Shown here in pieces: positions 35,031-43,110 of a DNA stretch of 64,000 bases. The stretch's first letter is position 1, and each line of letters begins with the position of its first letter. The stretch spans positions 6,200,001 through 6,264,000 of the forward strand of contig NZ_RAPV01000001.1 of the NCBI RefSeq assembly GCF_003610295.1. The letters are read 5' to 3'. The notes under the pieces are model-generated. The model worked only from the letters and a program-made list of their open reading frames with translations. It was not told the origin of the DNA and searched no databases. The position numbers and the translations under genes are program-made. This stretch comes from Paraburkholderia sp. BL23I1N1 (GTDB lineage Bacteria > Pseudomonadota > Gammaproteobacteria > Burkholderiales > Burkholderiaceae).

Positions 35031-35348
35031 CTATCTGCGGCAACCCGCAGTCTTCTCCCGTACCGGAGGCGGTAGCCTCTCTGGCGATCGCTCATGGCAG
35101 GCGGTCCGCGCTGCGCTGAACACCCTCACGACAAGTTGCTGTCACTGCATACGGACACACTGTTACTGTCCACCCGCATCGGGTCGGCCATATGTCCGAT
35201 TTATTGCTATTAAATTAGCCCCATAAAATGAGGATGTCAACCCCATGTTAGCATCGCGTTTACCCTGAAATTTCTAATAGACTTCCCACATTGACATCAC
35301 TCACAATCGGTAATATCGTATATTTGTTATAATTAATTTGGAGGCGAG
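35031..35348. other. stretch upstream of the second amidase
   Basis: No gene seen. Composition turns AT-rich after 35190 and carries the promoter candidate at 35291. Confidence 0.5.
35291..35319 (+). promoter_or_regulatory. candidate sigma-70 promoter for the second amidase
   Basis: TTGACA at 35291-35296, a 17-bp spacer and TATCGT at 35314-35319. A perfect TATAAT at 35328-35333 also lies nearby but has no matching -35 at 17 bp. Confidence 0.45.
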
Positions 35349-36773
35349 ATGAAGGGCGATCTCTGCGAACTCACGGCACAGGAACTGCAGGAGCTTTATC
35401 GCAATGGCAGCGCCTCGCCAGTCGAAGTGATGGCCGCCGTGCTTCAACGGATCGAGCAACTCGACCCGGCCGTCAATGCCTTCTGCTGCATAGCTCCGGA
35501 CGCGCTCGACATGGCCCGCGCATCGGAGATACGATGGCAAAGCAAGCGCTCTCTTGGCCCTCTCGACGGGGTGCCGATCAGCATTAAGGACAACGTCGCT
35601 GTCGCCGGACTTGCTACGCGATACGGCTCACGAGTCACGGACGAAACACCTGCGCCCCACGACAGCCCGTGTGTAGCCAGGCTTCGCGAGTCCGGTGCGA
35701 TCTGCTTCGCCAAGACCACACTGCCTGATTTCGCCCACAAGATCGTCACCGATAGTCCGCTTACGGGGGTCACGCGCAATCCCTGGGATACGGACCGGAC
35801 CCCTGGCGGCAGCAGCGGCGGAGCGGCCGCCGCGGTCTCGCTTGGCATGGCGCCCGTGGCAATCGGCACCGACGGCGGTGGATCGATCCGGATTCCAGCC
35901 GCGTTCACTGGCACGTTTGGTTTCAAGCCGAGCTTCGGCCGCGTGCCGCATGCACCACGCGGGCCGTTCGGCCTGGTGAGCCACGTTGGCCCCATGACCC
36001 GCTGCGTGGCGGATGCCGCGCGCGTCCTGACCGTAATCAGTCGCCCTGACAGCCGCGATTGGTACGCCTTGCCGTTCGACGCCAGCGACTACGAGCTTGG
36101 CCTCAAATGCAAACCAGCGCCTGGCGGCATCCGGATCGCACACAGCTCTTCTCTGGGACTGGATTTGATTCCCGAGGCGCATGTCCGCGATGCGGTCACG
36201 CGGGCAGCCGACACGTTCGGCCAACTCGGCGCCAGGGTCTATCCGGAAGACCCGCCGGGTATCGCTCGCTGTAACGCGATCCACGCGACCCTCTGGCCGG
36301 CCTGCTGCCGCCAGCTCACCGAAGGCATGGCTGACGCCGGCGCGGCGCTCGATCCGTCATTACAAGCCTACTCCAATGCGGGGGCTGCAATATCGCGCCA
36401 GGCGTTGCTTGGCGCACTCATCGAGAGAGGGGAACTCGGCGCCACCGTCAACGCATTCTTCGAGCGGTACGATCTTGTCGTCTGCCCGGTGTATCCCCGC
36501 GTGGCCATGCCGCTTGTGGAAGTCCCAGCCAGCGAAGAACTGTTTCCCCATTTCACCGCCTGGTGCAACCAGCTCGGGCTTCCTGCGGCGAGCGTCTACA
36601 CGGGCACCACTTCAGACGGCCTACCGATCGGGATACAGATCGTTGGCGGCCGTCACGCCGATGCACTTGTGCTCTGGGCAAGCCACATACTTGAACTCGC
36701 CTTCGGACGGGCACCGCTGACCGACGTGGCACGCTCGCTTTCAGCGTCCATTCTAGGCCGCGCGACGCATTAA
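35349..36773 (+). CDS. amidase signature family hydrolase
   Basis: 474 residues. The triad is K80 (VPISIKDNVAVAG), S155 (TPGGSSGGAAAAV) and S179 (GTDGGGSIRIPAAFT), at exactly the same residue numbers as in the amidase at 28467, and the two share long blocks such as PLTGVTRNPWDT versus PLTGATRNPWDT. They are clear paralogues. It stands alone, reads away from the XRE gene and has a GGAG box. It may handle a second amide or the product of the first enzyme; a nearby GntR regulator on the other strand could control it. Confidence 0.9.
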   Translation: MKGDLCELTAQELQELYRNGSASPVEVMAAVLQRIEQLDPAVNAFCCIAPDALDMARASEIRWQSKRSLGPLDGVPISIKDNVAVAGLATRYGSRVTDETPAPHDSPCVARLRESGAICFAKTTLPDFAHKIVTDSPLTGVTRNPWDTDRTPGGSSGGAAAAVSLGMAPVAIGTDGGGSIRIPAAFTGTFGFKPSFGRVPHAPRGPFGLVSHVGPMTRCVADAARVLTVISRPDSRDWYALPFDASDYELGLKCKPAPGGIRIAHSSSLGLDLIPEAHVRDAVTRAADTFGQLGARVYPEDPPGIARCNAIHATLWPACCRQLTEGMADAGAALDPSLQAYSNAGAAISRQALLGALIERGELGATVNAFFERYDLVVCPVYPRVAMPLVEVPASEELFPHFTAWCNQLGLPAASVYTGTTSDGLPIGIQIVGGRHADALVLWASHILELAFGRAPLTDVARSLSASILGRATH

Positions 36774-36825
36774 GGCCGGCTATCCGGAGGAGACCGAACG
36801 CACGCGTCAACGGTCCCGGCGTCCA

Positions 36826-37659
36826 TCAGTCACTGCCCCTTCTGGCGTGCAAACCAAGGTCCGAATCCAGCACCAGCTTCTGACGCAAGGCTGCGTGCAC
36901 CTTGCGAAGCTGCGCTTCCGCTTCTTCCATGTGCGCCGCCATGAGCTTCTCTACCGCCCCTGCGTCCCGACGCCTTGCCGCCTCCAGGATCGCGCGGTGA
37001 GCAGCGACGGTCTGCCGGCCAAACGCCTGGTAATCATCTTGGGTCACGTTGCCAGCCACGATCACGAGACTGTGCAGCATCTGGTTGATGATCTGGCATA
37101 CGCAACGAAGGAATGCGTTCGGGTTTGCCGCGGCTAGTACGTCATGAAAGTGTATGTCCTCATGGCGCTGATCAAGCGCATGCTCATGGCTTGCGACAAA
37201 CGGCTCGCACACGTCCACGCTACGCTCGAGCGCTTCCAGGTCCGCATCGGTCAGATGCTCGACCGCCCCTGCTGCAAGTAGCGGCTCCAGCACGCGCCTC
37301 ACGGCGTAGATATCCTCGAGACTGATGCTCTCGAAAAACAGGTAGTTCTGCAACGCCTGAAATGCACGGGCAAGCGGCACTCGCGTAATCGTCGCGCCAC
37401 CGTCCGGTCCCGTACTCAGACGCACAAGCCCCTGCACCTCCAGTGCCTTAAGGGCATCGCGCATCGAGCCGCGGCTGACGTTGAATATGTCCTGGAGCTC
37501 GGCCTCTTTGTTCAGTCGCACACCGGGGCGCACCTTTCCATCGGTAATCCACGTCTTGATAAGTTCGGCAACCTGGTCTCCCCGCTTGGTCGTGCGGGGC
37601 CCCCGCTTGTCTCGCTTCAGCAACGGTGTTTTCTCTGTCGTCTGTTTTCGCGCTGCCAT
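36826..37659 (-). CDS. GntR/FadR-type (FCD) transcriptional regulator
   Basis: 277 residues. The winged HTH reads DQVAELIKTWITDGKVRPGV then RLNKEAELQDIFNVSRGSMR and DALKALEVQGLVRLSTGPDG; the FCD ligand domain has EDIYAVRRVLEPLLAAGAVE and HEDIHFHDVLAAANPN with the usual Asp/His metal or ligand residues. Such regulators respond to small carboxylates. It reads towards the second amidase and away from the biosynthetic cluster, so it could control either. Inverted repeats at 37686 and 37868 lie in the shared spacer. Confidence 0.88.
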   Translation of the reverse strand: MAARKQTTEKTPLLKRDKRGPRTTKRGDQVAELIKTWITDGKVRPGVRLNKEAELQDIFNVSRGSMRDALKALEVQGLVRLSTGPDGGATITRVPLARAFQALQNYLFFESISLEDIYAVRRVLEPLLAAGAVEHLTDADLEALERSVDVCEPFVASHEHALDQRHEDIHFHDVLAAANPNAFLRCVCQIINQMLHSLVIVAGNVTQDDYQAFGRQTVAAHRAILEAARRRDAGAVEKLMAAHMEEAEAQLRKVHAALRQKLVLDSDLGLHARRGSD

Positions 37660-37685
37660 ACCTCACACCCATAGTTGGCCATCAT

Positions 37686-37699
37686 CGTTCGTCCGAACG
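37686..37699. promoter_or_regulatory. inverted repeat CGTTCG-TC-CGAACG
   Basis: A perfect 14-bp dyad 27 bp upstream of the GntR start, a plausible autoregulatory operator. Confidence 0.4.
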
Positions 37700-37867
37700 T
37701 CATTATCAGTCATCCGCTATCGAGTGACCGCGATGACGTTCCCGCAAACGCCCTCCAATACAACACCCTCCTAATTTTCGGAGGTGACGACTCCCCGCCC
37801 CAATGCCTACGCTCATTGCCAGACGACACGCAAACCTCATCCGTGGCTTGGCGTGAATGTTGGTCCT

Positions 37868-37883
37868 GGGCGCAGATGCGCCC
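37868..37883. promoter_or_regulatory. inverted repeat GGGCGCA-GA-TGCGCCC
   Basis: A perfect 16-bp dyad ending 17 bp before the first gene of the biosynthetic cluster. It could be a regulator site or form a hairpin that affects translation. Confidence 0.4.
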
Positions 37884-37900
37884 GCTTGGGAGAGCTCGAC

Positions 37901-39229
37901 ATGACGCGCCATGAGCAGACGTCGCAGGCGGTTCACACGATCGACAATATCGGTGCAGCGCTCGCCGATCGTGGACTCGATCTTGATCTGCTTGCCAGAC
38001 GTATGCGCAACGTCAGCATCGAATCGGACGCAACCAGCCAGATCGTCGGTCCTCCCTGGCGTGCGGATGACGTCAGCGCCCTGAACATGAACCTTGTACC
38101 CATCCAGTACGGCGGCTGTCCGGCCCTGCAGTCCCTCGTGGCTCAGGCAACGTTGATGGCCTACCTCGGGGAAGCCGATGCAAGCCTCGCCCTTGCTTTA
38201 CCGGGCCCGGGTCTCGCCATGCCGCCTGTCGTTGCGCTCGCCTCGACGCAACAGCAGGCCCGGTTCTTCCAGCGATTCCAGTCGGGCACACCGCGCTGGG
38301 GCGCCTTCGCCATCACCGAGCCGGACTATGGTTCCGACGCGACTGCCATGCGTACCAGTGCAAGGAAGACCGGTCGCGGCTGGATTCTGAACGGCACAAA
38401 GTGCTTTATCACGAACGGCGCGCGCGCCGACTATGCCATCACGTTTGCAACGATCAACCGGCAGATGGGTCGCTACGGTATCCGCGCATTCCTGGTAGAG
38501 AGCAATACACCTGGATTCGAAGTGTCGCGCATCGAGCGGATGGCAGGCCTGCGCGCGACCCAGCTTGCCGTGCTCTCCTACACCGACTGCGAGGTAACCA
38601 GCGATGCGCTGCTTGCTCGTGGCGACGAAAAGCCGCTCGGCGACGCTTTCTCGGGTGCGCAGCGCTCCTGGGACTACTTCAGGCCCCTGCTTTCCGCCGT
38701 CATGGTCGGTACCTGCCGGCGGGTACGCGCTGACCTTGCGGCCTGGCTAGATGCGGATGGCACGCCCGCGGACAGGCACCAAGGCGTGGCCGGCGTGGAA
38801 GCGTCCCTGCTCGACATCGACCGCCAAATTGCGGCCGCATGGCTGCTCTGTCACTGCACGGCCTGGAAAGCAGATCGCGGCATTGCAACATCAATGGATT
38901 CCTCCATGACCAAGGCGTTTGCCTCGCGCGTAGCCGCCAGGGTGACGCGCGCTGCAATGGACCTCGCCGGTCTCGACGGCATCGCCGCCTGTCCGTCACT
39001 TGAGCAGGGTTACCGGGACACCAGGGCGTTCGACATCATGGAAGGTACCGGCGACCTGCAGCGGCTCATGATCGCGCGGGCAGCACAGCGATCTACGTCA
39101 CGTCCGTGGGACATCACGGTCGTGCCTTGCGACTGCCCCACCACGCCTGATTCATCACCTGTCTTATCGCCAGACTCATCGCCTGACATAGCCAACGCCC
39201 ACAGATCCGGGCAGGAGACACCCCAATGA
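37901..39229 (+). CDS. acyl-CoA dehydrogenase-like flavoenzyme (first of two)
   Basis: 442 residues. The middle domain reads WGAFAITEPDYGSDATAMRT then SARKTGRGWILNGTKCFITN, typical FAD and substrate loops. The C-terminal domain ends YRDTRAFDIMEGTGDLQRLM, with the catalytic Glu in MEGT. It would form a double bond in an acyl thioester, on CoA or on the carrier protein made by the next gene. The ATG at 37901 has a GGGAGAG box; the frame further up has no support. Its stop overlaps the ACP start by ATGA, so the enzyme and its likely carrier are coupled. Confidence 0.85.
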   Translation: MTRHEQTSQAVHTIDNIGAALADRGLDLDLLARRMRNVSIESDATSQIVGPPWRADDVSALNMNLVPIQYGGCPALQSLVAQATLMAYLGEADASLALALPGPGLAMPPVVALASTQQQARFFQRFQSGTPRWGAFAITEPDYGSDATAMRTSARKTGRGWILNGTKCFITNGARADYAITFATINRQMGRYGIRAFLVESNTPGFEVSRIERMAGLRATQLAVLSYTDCEVTSDALLARGDEKPLGDAFSGAQRSWDYFRPLLSAVMVGTCRRVRADLAAWLDADGTPADRHQGVAGVEASLLDIDRQIAAAWLLCHCTAWKADRGIATSMDSSMTKAFASRVAARVTRAAMDLAGLDGIAACPSLEQGYRDTRAFDIMEGTGDLQRLMIARAAQRSTSRPWDITVVPCDCPTTPDSSPVLSPDSSPDIANAHRSGQETPQ

Positions 39230-39507
39230 CGACGCATAACACGCACGGCCTCCGGCGCGAGGAAATCGCAGCCACCGTCCGGTCATGCCTGCTATCAGCC
39301 ATCGGCAGCACCATGGCTGCGGACCTGATCGCGGACGACACGAACCTGTTCGACGTTGGTGTCGACTCCATGAACATGACAGACCTGCTTCTTCAGCTCG
39401 AACAGCGTTTCGGCCTGACCCTCGCGCCGGAAGACCTCTCGGCCGATCTGTTCCTGCGCTTCGGCAACCTTGTCTCCTTCGTGGAATCCCATGCCCATCG
39501 CAACTGA
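39226..39507 (+). CDS. acyl carrier protein
   Basis: 93 residues of one carrier domain. The phosphopantetheine Ser is S48 in DVGVDSMNMTDLLLQLEQRF; DDTNLFDVG and LSADLFLRFGNLVSFVE are typical neighbours. It carries an acyl or aminoacyl group between the ligase, decarboxylase, dehydrogenases and KAS proteins of this cluster. It overlaps its neighbours on both sides: ATGA with the dehydrogenase and 17 bp with the KAS-like gene. Confidence 0.9.
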   Translation: MTTHNTHGLRREEIAATVRSCLLSAIGSTMAADLIADDTNLFDVGVDSMNMTDLLLQLEQRFGLTLAPEDLSADLFLRFGNLVSFVESHAHRN

Positions 39508-40525
39508 CCCCGTTCGCGGGCAGGCATGCATCGCGGCCACGGCACGCTACGTCCCAGAGGCGCGCGTGCGGCCCGACGTAGCGTTACAGCAGCCAGCGGC
39601 TACACCTGCATGCGCGCGGGAAACCGTCATGCGATCAGTCTATGCCGATACGCTGCGCTGGAGCGGCGAGGTGGCAGGTCCTGCCCACGTCAGTCATTCG
39701 TCGGGATCGGTGCCTGCCGCAATGCCGGTGGGCGTCGCCTGCGAGCCACGCCTTTTCCTCTCGGAAATGGCATCAACGGTCGCCGGGGAAGCTATCCGGC
39801 GGTGTCCCGGCAAGGACAACCTCGTGCCGGATCAGGTCATCGTCTGCGCGACAAGTTTCGAGCCGGACCTCGCGCTCTCGTGCGCGGGTCGCCTGCATAG
39901 CGAACTGGGATCGACGGGCGTGCCGTTCGCGATTGGACAGCTCCAGGGCCTGTCCTTCTTTCTTGCACTGCAGATGGTGGCCGACATGATGGCCAGTGAC
40001 GATCACACGCGCTGTGCACTGATCGTCGGCGCTGAACGCTGGCTGCCACCGTTCTCCCGGCTGGCCGGATCGCTAACGGCACTGGGCGACGGTGCGGCTG
40101 CCGTAGTGATCCGGCGTCACGCCCGTCCCGGATGGCAGGTGCTCAGCGTCAACGTATGCACGCCTTCGGTTCCCGTCGCGCCCCCCGATATGTGTGTCGA
40201 CAAAACCGTCGTGGTGGAGATCATCGGGAAGACGTGCAGGCAGGCAGGCCTGAAACCCACGGCAATCGACTGGATCGTGCCGCCGCGCATCAACGCAACT
40301 CTGGCGTGCGACGTCACCGCCCAGGCCCGATTGCCTGCATGGCGAATGTGGTACCCCGACCCGGGCGACATCGGGTACCTGTGCTCCGCAGACGCGCCGG
40401 CGCAGCTCCACATGTTGCTGCAATCGGTTGCTCCGTCGGACGGACAACACATTCTGCTGTGGTCGGCCGGCTTTCAGGGACAGGCCGCCTGCGCCATCCT
40501 CGAATACCGCGCGAGGCAGCCATGA
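39491..40525 (+). CDS. KAS III-like partner without catalytic Cys (pair 1, PqsB-like)
   Basis: 344 residues of thiolase fold. DQVIVCATSFEPDLALSCAG then RLHSELGSTGVPFAIGQLQG matches the region before the nucleophile, but Gly stands where the Cys should be (near 153). The His position reads IVPPRINATL, so the His is lost as well. LIVGAERWLPPFSRLAGSLT is conserved with the partner at 46050. It directly precedes a Cys-containing KAS gene with ATGA overlap, the arrangement of pqsB and pqsC, where the inactive subunit shapes the site of the active one. It probably forms a heterodimer with the next product. Confidence 0.8.
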   Translation: MPIATDPVRGQACIAATARYVPEARVRPDVALQQPAATPACARETVMRSVYADTLRWSGEVAGPAHVSHSSGSVPAAMPVGVACEPRLFLSEMASTVAGEAIRRCPGKDNLVPDQVIVCATSFEPDLALSCAGRLHSELGSTGVPFAIGQLQGLSFFLALQMVADMMASDDHTRCALIVGAERWLPPFSRLAGSLTALGDGAAAVVIRRHARPGWQVLSVNVCTPSVPVAPPDMCVDKTVVVEIIGKTCRQAGLKPTAIDWIVPPRINATLACDVTAQARLPAWRMWYPDPGDIGYLCSADAPAQLHMLLQSVAPSDGQHILLWSAGFQGQAACAILEYRARQP

Positions 40526-41469
40526 CTGCGCCCGCAACCACTTCCATATTATCGCTGTCCAGCATCGCAACCAGCTTTCCGGCCCGCACAGTCGATGCGA
40601 ACACCTGGGCCCGTCGCTGCGGATTTCCCGAAGCGCGCGCGAGCGCGCTGCTGCGCAATGGCGTACAGCAGTTCCACGATGCTGCAGCGGGGTCGCCCGT
40701 CACATTCGCGTGCGAGGCGGTTTCCACCCTGCTCGAGGATACCGGCACGACACCGGCAAGCATCGATGCGCTTATCTACACCCACACCATCCAGAGCAGC
40801 GTCCTCGCACCGCCTGCCGGTACTGCGGCATTCATCCAGTCCCGTATGGGCCTGGACCGCGCACTCGCGTTCTCGCTGATGCAGCAGAACTGCGTCTCAC
40901 CGGTAGCCGCCATCCGCCTGCTGCGCGTGCTCACCGTCGCCGGTCGTCCCCTCCAGCGGGCGATTGTTGTCTGCGCGGATGTGATGGGCTCGGGCTGCGA
41001 TCATCTGCGCGCCATCCAGGACCTCGCGCTGCATAGCGACGGGGCGTGCGCAATCCTGCTGGAGCGCGATACCGACCGCAACCGCATCGTGGGGCTGCAT
41101 CTTTATACAGACAATCGCTACTTCCGCGGCACCGACGACGACCTGCAGCCTGTGCCAGATGATCGTTACTACTGGTCGGCATTCACGACAATGCGTGCGG
41201 CCCTTCGACAGGCAGGCATCACAGGCAATGAACTCGTCCATGTCCTGCCTCACCACGTCAACCTCCCCGGCTGGCAGCGCCTCATGGCCATGCTGTCCGT
41301 ACCACAGGAGCGCCTTTTCACGGCGAATTTCGGACGCCTCGGCCACGTGTTCGGTGCCGACCCGTTCATCAATTTCCACACCGCGCCGCGCGCGCAACCG
41401 GACTCGCACTCGCTGCTGTTCTCCAGCGGACTTGCCGGCTGCTTTGGCGCGATGGTGATCCGCCACTGA
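40522..41469 (+). CDS. KAS III-like condensing enzyme with Cys-His (pair 1, PqsC-like)
   Basis: 315 residues. The nucleophile is C124 in FSLMQQNCVSPVAAI, and the His is H244 in VLPHHVNLPGW. Where FabH has Asn in GNTS, this protein has GHVF (H275), so it has a Cys-His pair without the Asn, as reported for PqsC. It would accept an acyl group on Cys and join it to a carrier- or CoA-bound nucleophile. The partner is the product of the gene just before it. The ligase follows after 24 bp. Confidence 0.85.
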   Translation: MTAPATTSILSLSSIATSFPARTVDANTWARRCGFPEARASALLRNGVQQFHDAAAGSPVTFACEAVSTLLEDTGTTPASIDALIYTHTIQSSVLAPPAGTAAFIQSRMGLDRALAFSLMQQNCVSPVAAIRLLRVLTVAGRPLQRAIVVCADVMGSGCDHLRAIQDLALHSDGACAILLERDTDRNRIVGLHLYTDNRYFRGTDDDLQPVPDDRYYWSAFTTMRAALRQAGITGNELVHVLPHHVNLPGWQRLMAMLSVPQERLFTANFGRLGHVFGADPFINFHTAPRAQPDSHSLLFSSGLAGCFGAMVIRH

Positions 41470-41493
41470 CCCAGAACTTCATATCAACCGGCC

Positions 41494-43110
41494 ATGCGAA
41501 ATCTCCTTGATCTTGTACAGTCAGCAGCGCGCCGTGCATCTGATGCGCAGGCGCTCGTGTGCGGCGATGTCCGCGTCTCCTACCTCGAACTGCTTAAAAG
41601 GAGCCGCGCGTTCGGGCAGGCTCTATCCTCATTTGGCATCGCTCCGGGGGAGCGCGTTGCAATCTTTCTCGACAAGCGTATCGAGACCGTCGTCTCGATG
41701 CTCGGCGCCTGCGCTGCGGGTTGCGTGTTCGTCCCGGTCAATCCGCTCCTGAAACCGAACCAGGTGGCCCACGTGCTTCGCGACAGCGGCGCCCGGTGTC
41801 TGGTGACCTCCGCATTTCGCGCCCGCTTCCTGGCTGCGGAAGGCCTTGCACCGGTATCCGATCTGATCGTGGTAGACGAGCCTGACCCGGTCCCCTTCGG
41901 CACAGGAACGGTCATGGTTCATCGCTGGCCGGACCGCGACACCGCTGCCCCCGGCAATGCCTCGATCCCGGCACCGTCCACACCATGCATTGACACCGAC
42001 CTTGCCGCCCTTCTCTATACCTCCGGCTCGACGGGCCTGCCCAAGGGCGTGATGCTCAGCCACCGGAACCTGCTTGAGGGCGCCTGGAGCGTCGCGGAGT
42101 ATCTGCGTCACGAGCCGTCTGACCGCATCCTCGCGCTTCTCCCACTGAGCTTCGATGCGGGCCTGAGCCAGCTCACCTCGGCCTGGTCTGCTGGCGCAAC
42201 AGCGGTCCTGCTGAACTACCTCACTGCGCAGGACGCCATCCTCGCGTGCGAGCGCGAACGCATCACCGCCGTTACCGGTGTGCCGCCACTGTGGATGCAA
42301 CTCGCGGGCGCGACGTGGCCCGACGGGCCGCGCAATGCGGTGCGCTACTTCGCGAACACCGGCGGTCGCCTCCCATTGCCCGTGCTGCAGAAGCTCAGGA
42401 CGCTCTTCCCCCGTGCCACGCCGTACCTGATGTACGGGCTGACCGAGGCATTCCGTTCCACATATCTCGATCCCGCACAGGTCGACCGGCGGCCCGACTC
42501 GATCGGCAACGCTGTGCCCAATGCGCGCATCCTGGTGGTCCATGAGGACGGTACGCCGTGCGCTCCCGACGAACCCGGCGAGCTGGTGCACGTGGGCGCG
42601 TGCGTCACACTCGGCTACTGGAACGACGCCGCGCGCACCGCGCAACGCTACCGCCCATCGCCCGAAGCCAAACCGGGCGGCGCGCCGCGTGATACGGCAG
42701 TCTGGTCTGGCGACCTCGTGCGGCGCGACAGCGAAGGTTTTCTCTATTTCATCGCCCGCAATGATGCCCAGATCAAGAGCTCCGGCTACCGGATCAGTCC
42801 GGAGGAAATCGAGGAAACGGTTCACGCAAGCGGCCTCGTCGTGGAAGCCGTCGCGTTCGGTATCCCGGATGATGCGCTTGACGAAGCGGTTGCGCTGCTC
42901 GTCGTCCTGGCTGGTGACTCATCTGTCGATGACCTGCGCAACTGGTGCATGCAGCGCCTGCCACGTTACATGGTCCCGCGTGACATCGTGAGCTGCACGG
43001 ACATTCCACGCAATCCCAACGGAAAGTTCGACAGGGCGGCGCTACGGAATATGGCTGCCGCGTTTGGATTCGCCTCGCTCGGACACGGTTCAGGGGAGAA
43101 AGCATCGTGA
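41494..43110 (+). CDS. AMP-forming acyl/aminoacyl ligase, exosortase-A-associated type
   Basis: 538 residues of the ANL superfamily. The P-loop is LLYTSGSTGLPKGVMLSH (173-190). The A5 block is YLMYGLTEAFRSTYLD, the hinge GDLVRRDSEGFLYFIARNDA with IKSSGYRISPEEIE, and the adenylation Lys is in NPNGKFDRAAL. The N-terminal block PGERVAIFLDKRIETVVSML and VFVPVNPLLKPNQVAHVLRD closely resembles the ligases of exosortase-A polysaccharide loci, which are found with a matching decarboxylase and ACP, both present here. It probably activates an amino acid and loads the ACP at 39226. The stop overlaps the next start (GTGA). Confidence 0.87.
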   Translation: MRNLLDLVQSAARRASDAQALVCGDVRVSYLELLKRSRAFGQALSSFGIAPGERVAIFLDKRIETVVSMLGACAAGCVFVPVNPLLKPNQVAHVLRDSGARCLVTSAFRARFLAAEGLAPVSDLIVVDEPDPVPFGTGTVMVHRWPDRDTAAPGNASIPAPSTPCIDTDLAALLYTSGSTGLPKGVMLSHRNLLEGAWSVAEYLRHEPSDRILALLPLSFDAGLSQLTSAWSAGATAVLLNYLTAQDAILACERERITAVTGVPPLWMQLAGATWPDGPRNAVRYFANTGGRLPLPVLQKLRTLFPRATPYLMYGLTEAFRSTYLDPAQVDRRPDSIGNAVPNARILVVHEDGTPCAPDEPGELVHVGACVTLGYWNDAARTAQRYRPSPEAKPGGAPRDTAVWSGDLVRRDSEGFLYFIARNDAQIKSSGYRISPEEIEETVHASGLVVEAVAFGIPDDALDEAVALLVVLAGDSSVDDLRNWCMQRLPRYMVPRDIVSCTDIPRNPNGKFDRAALRNMAAAFGFASLGHGSGEKAS

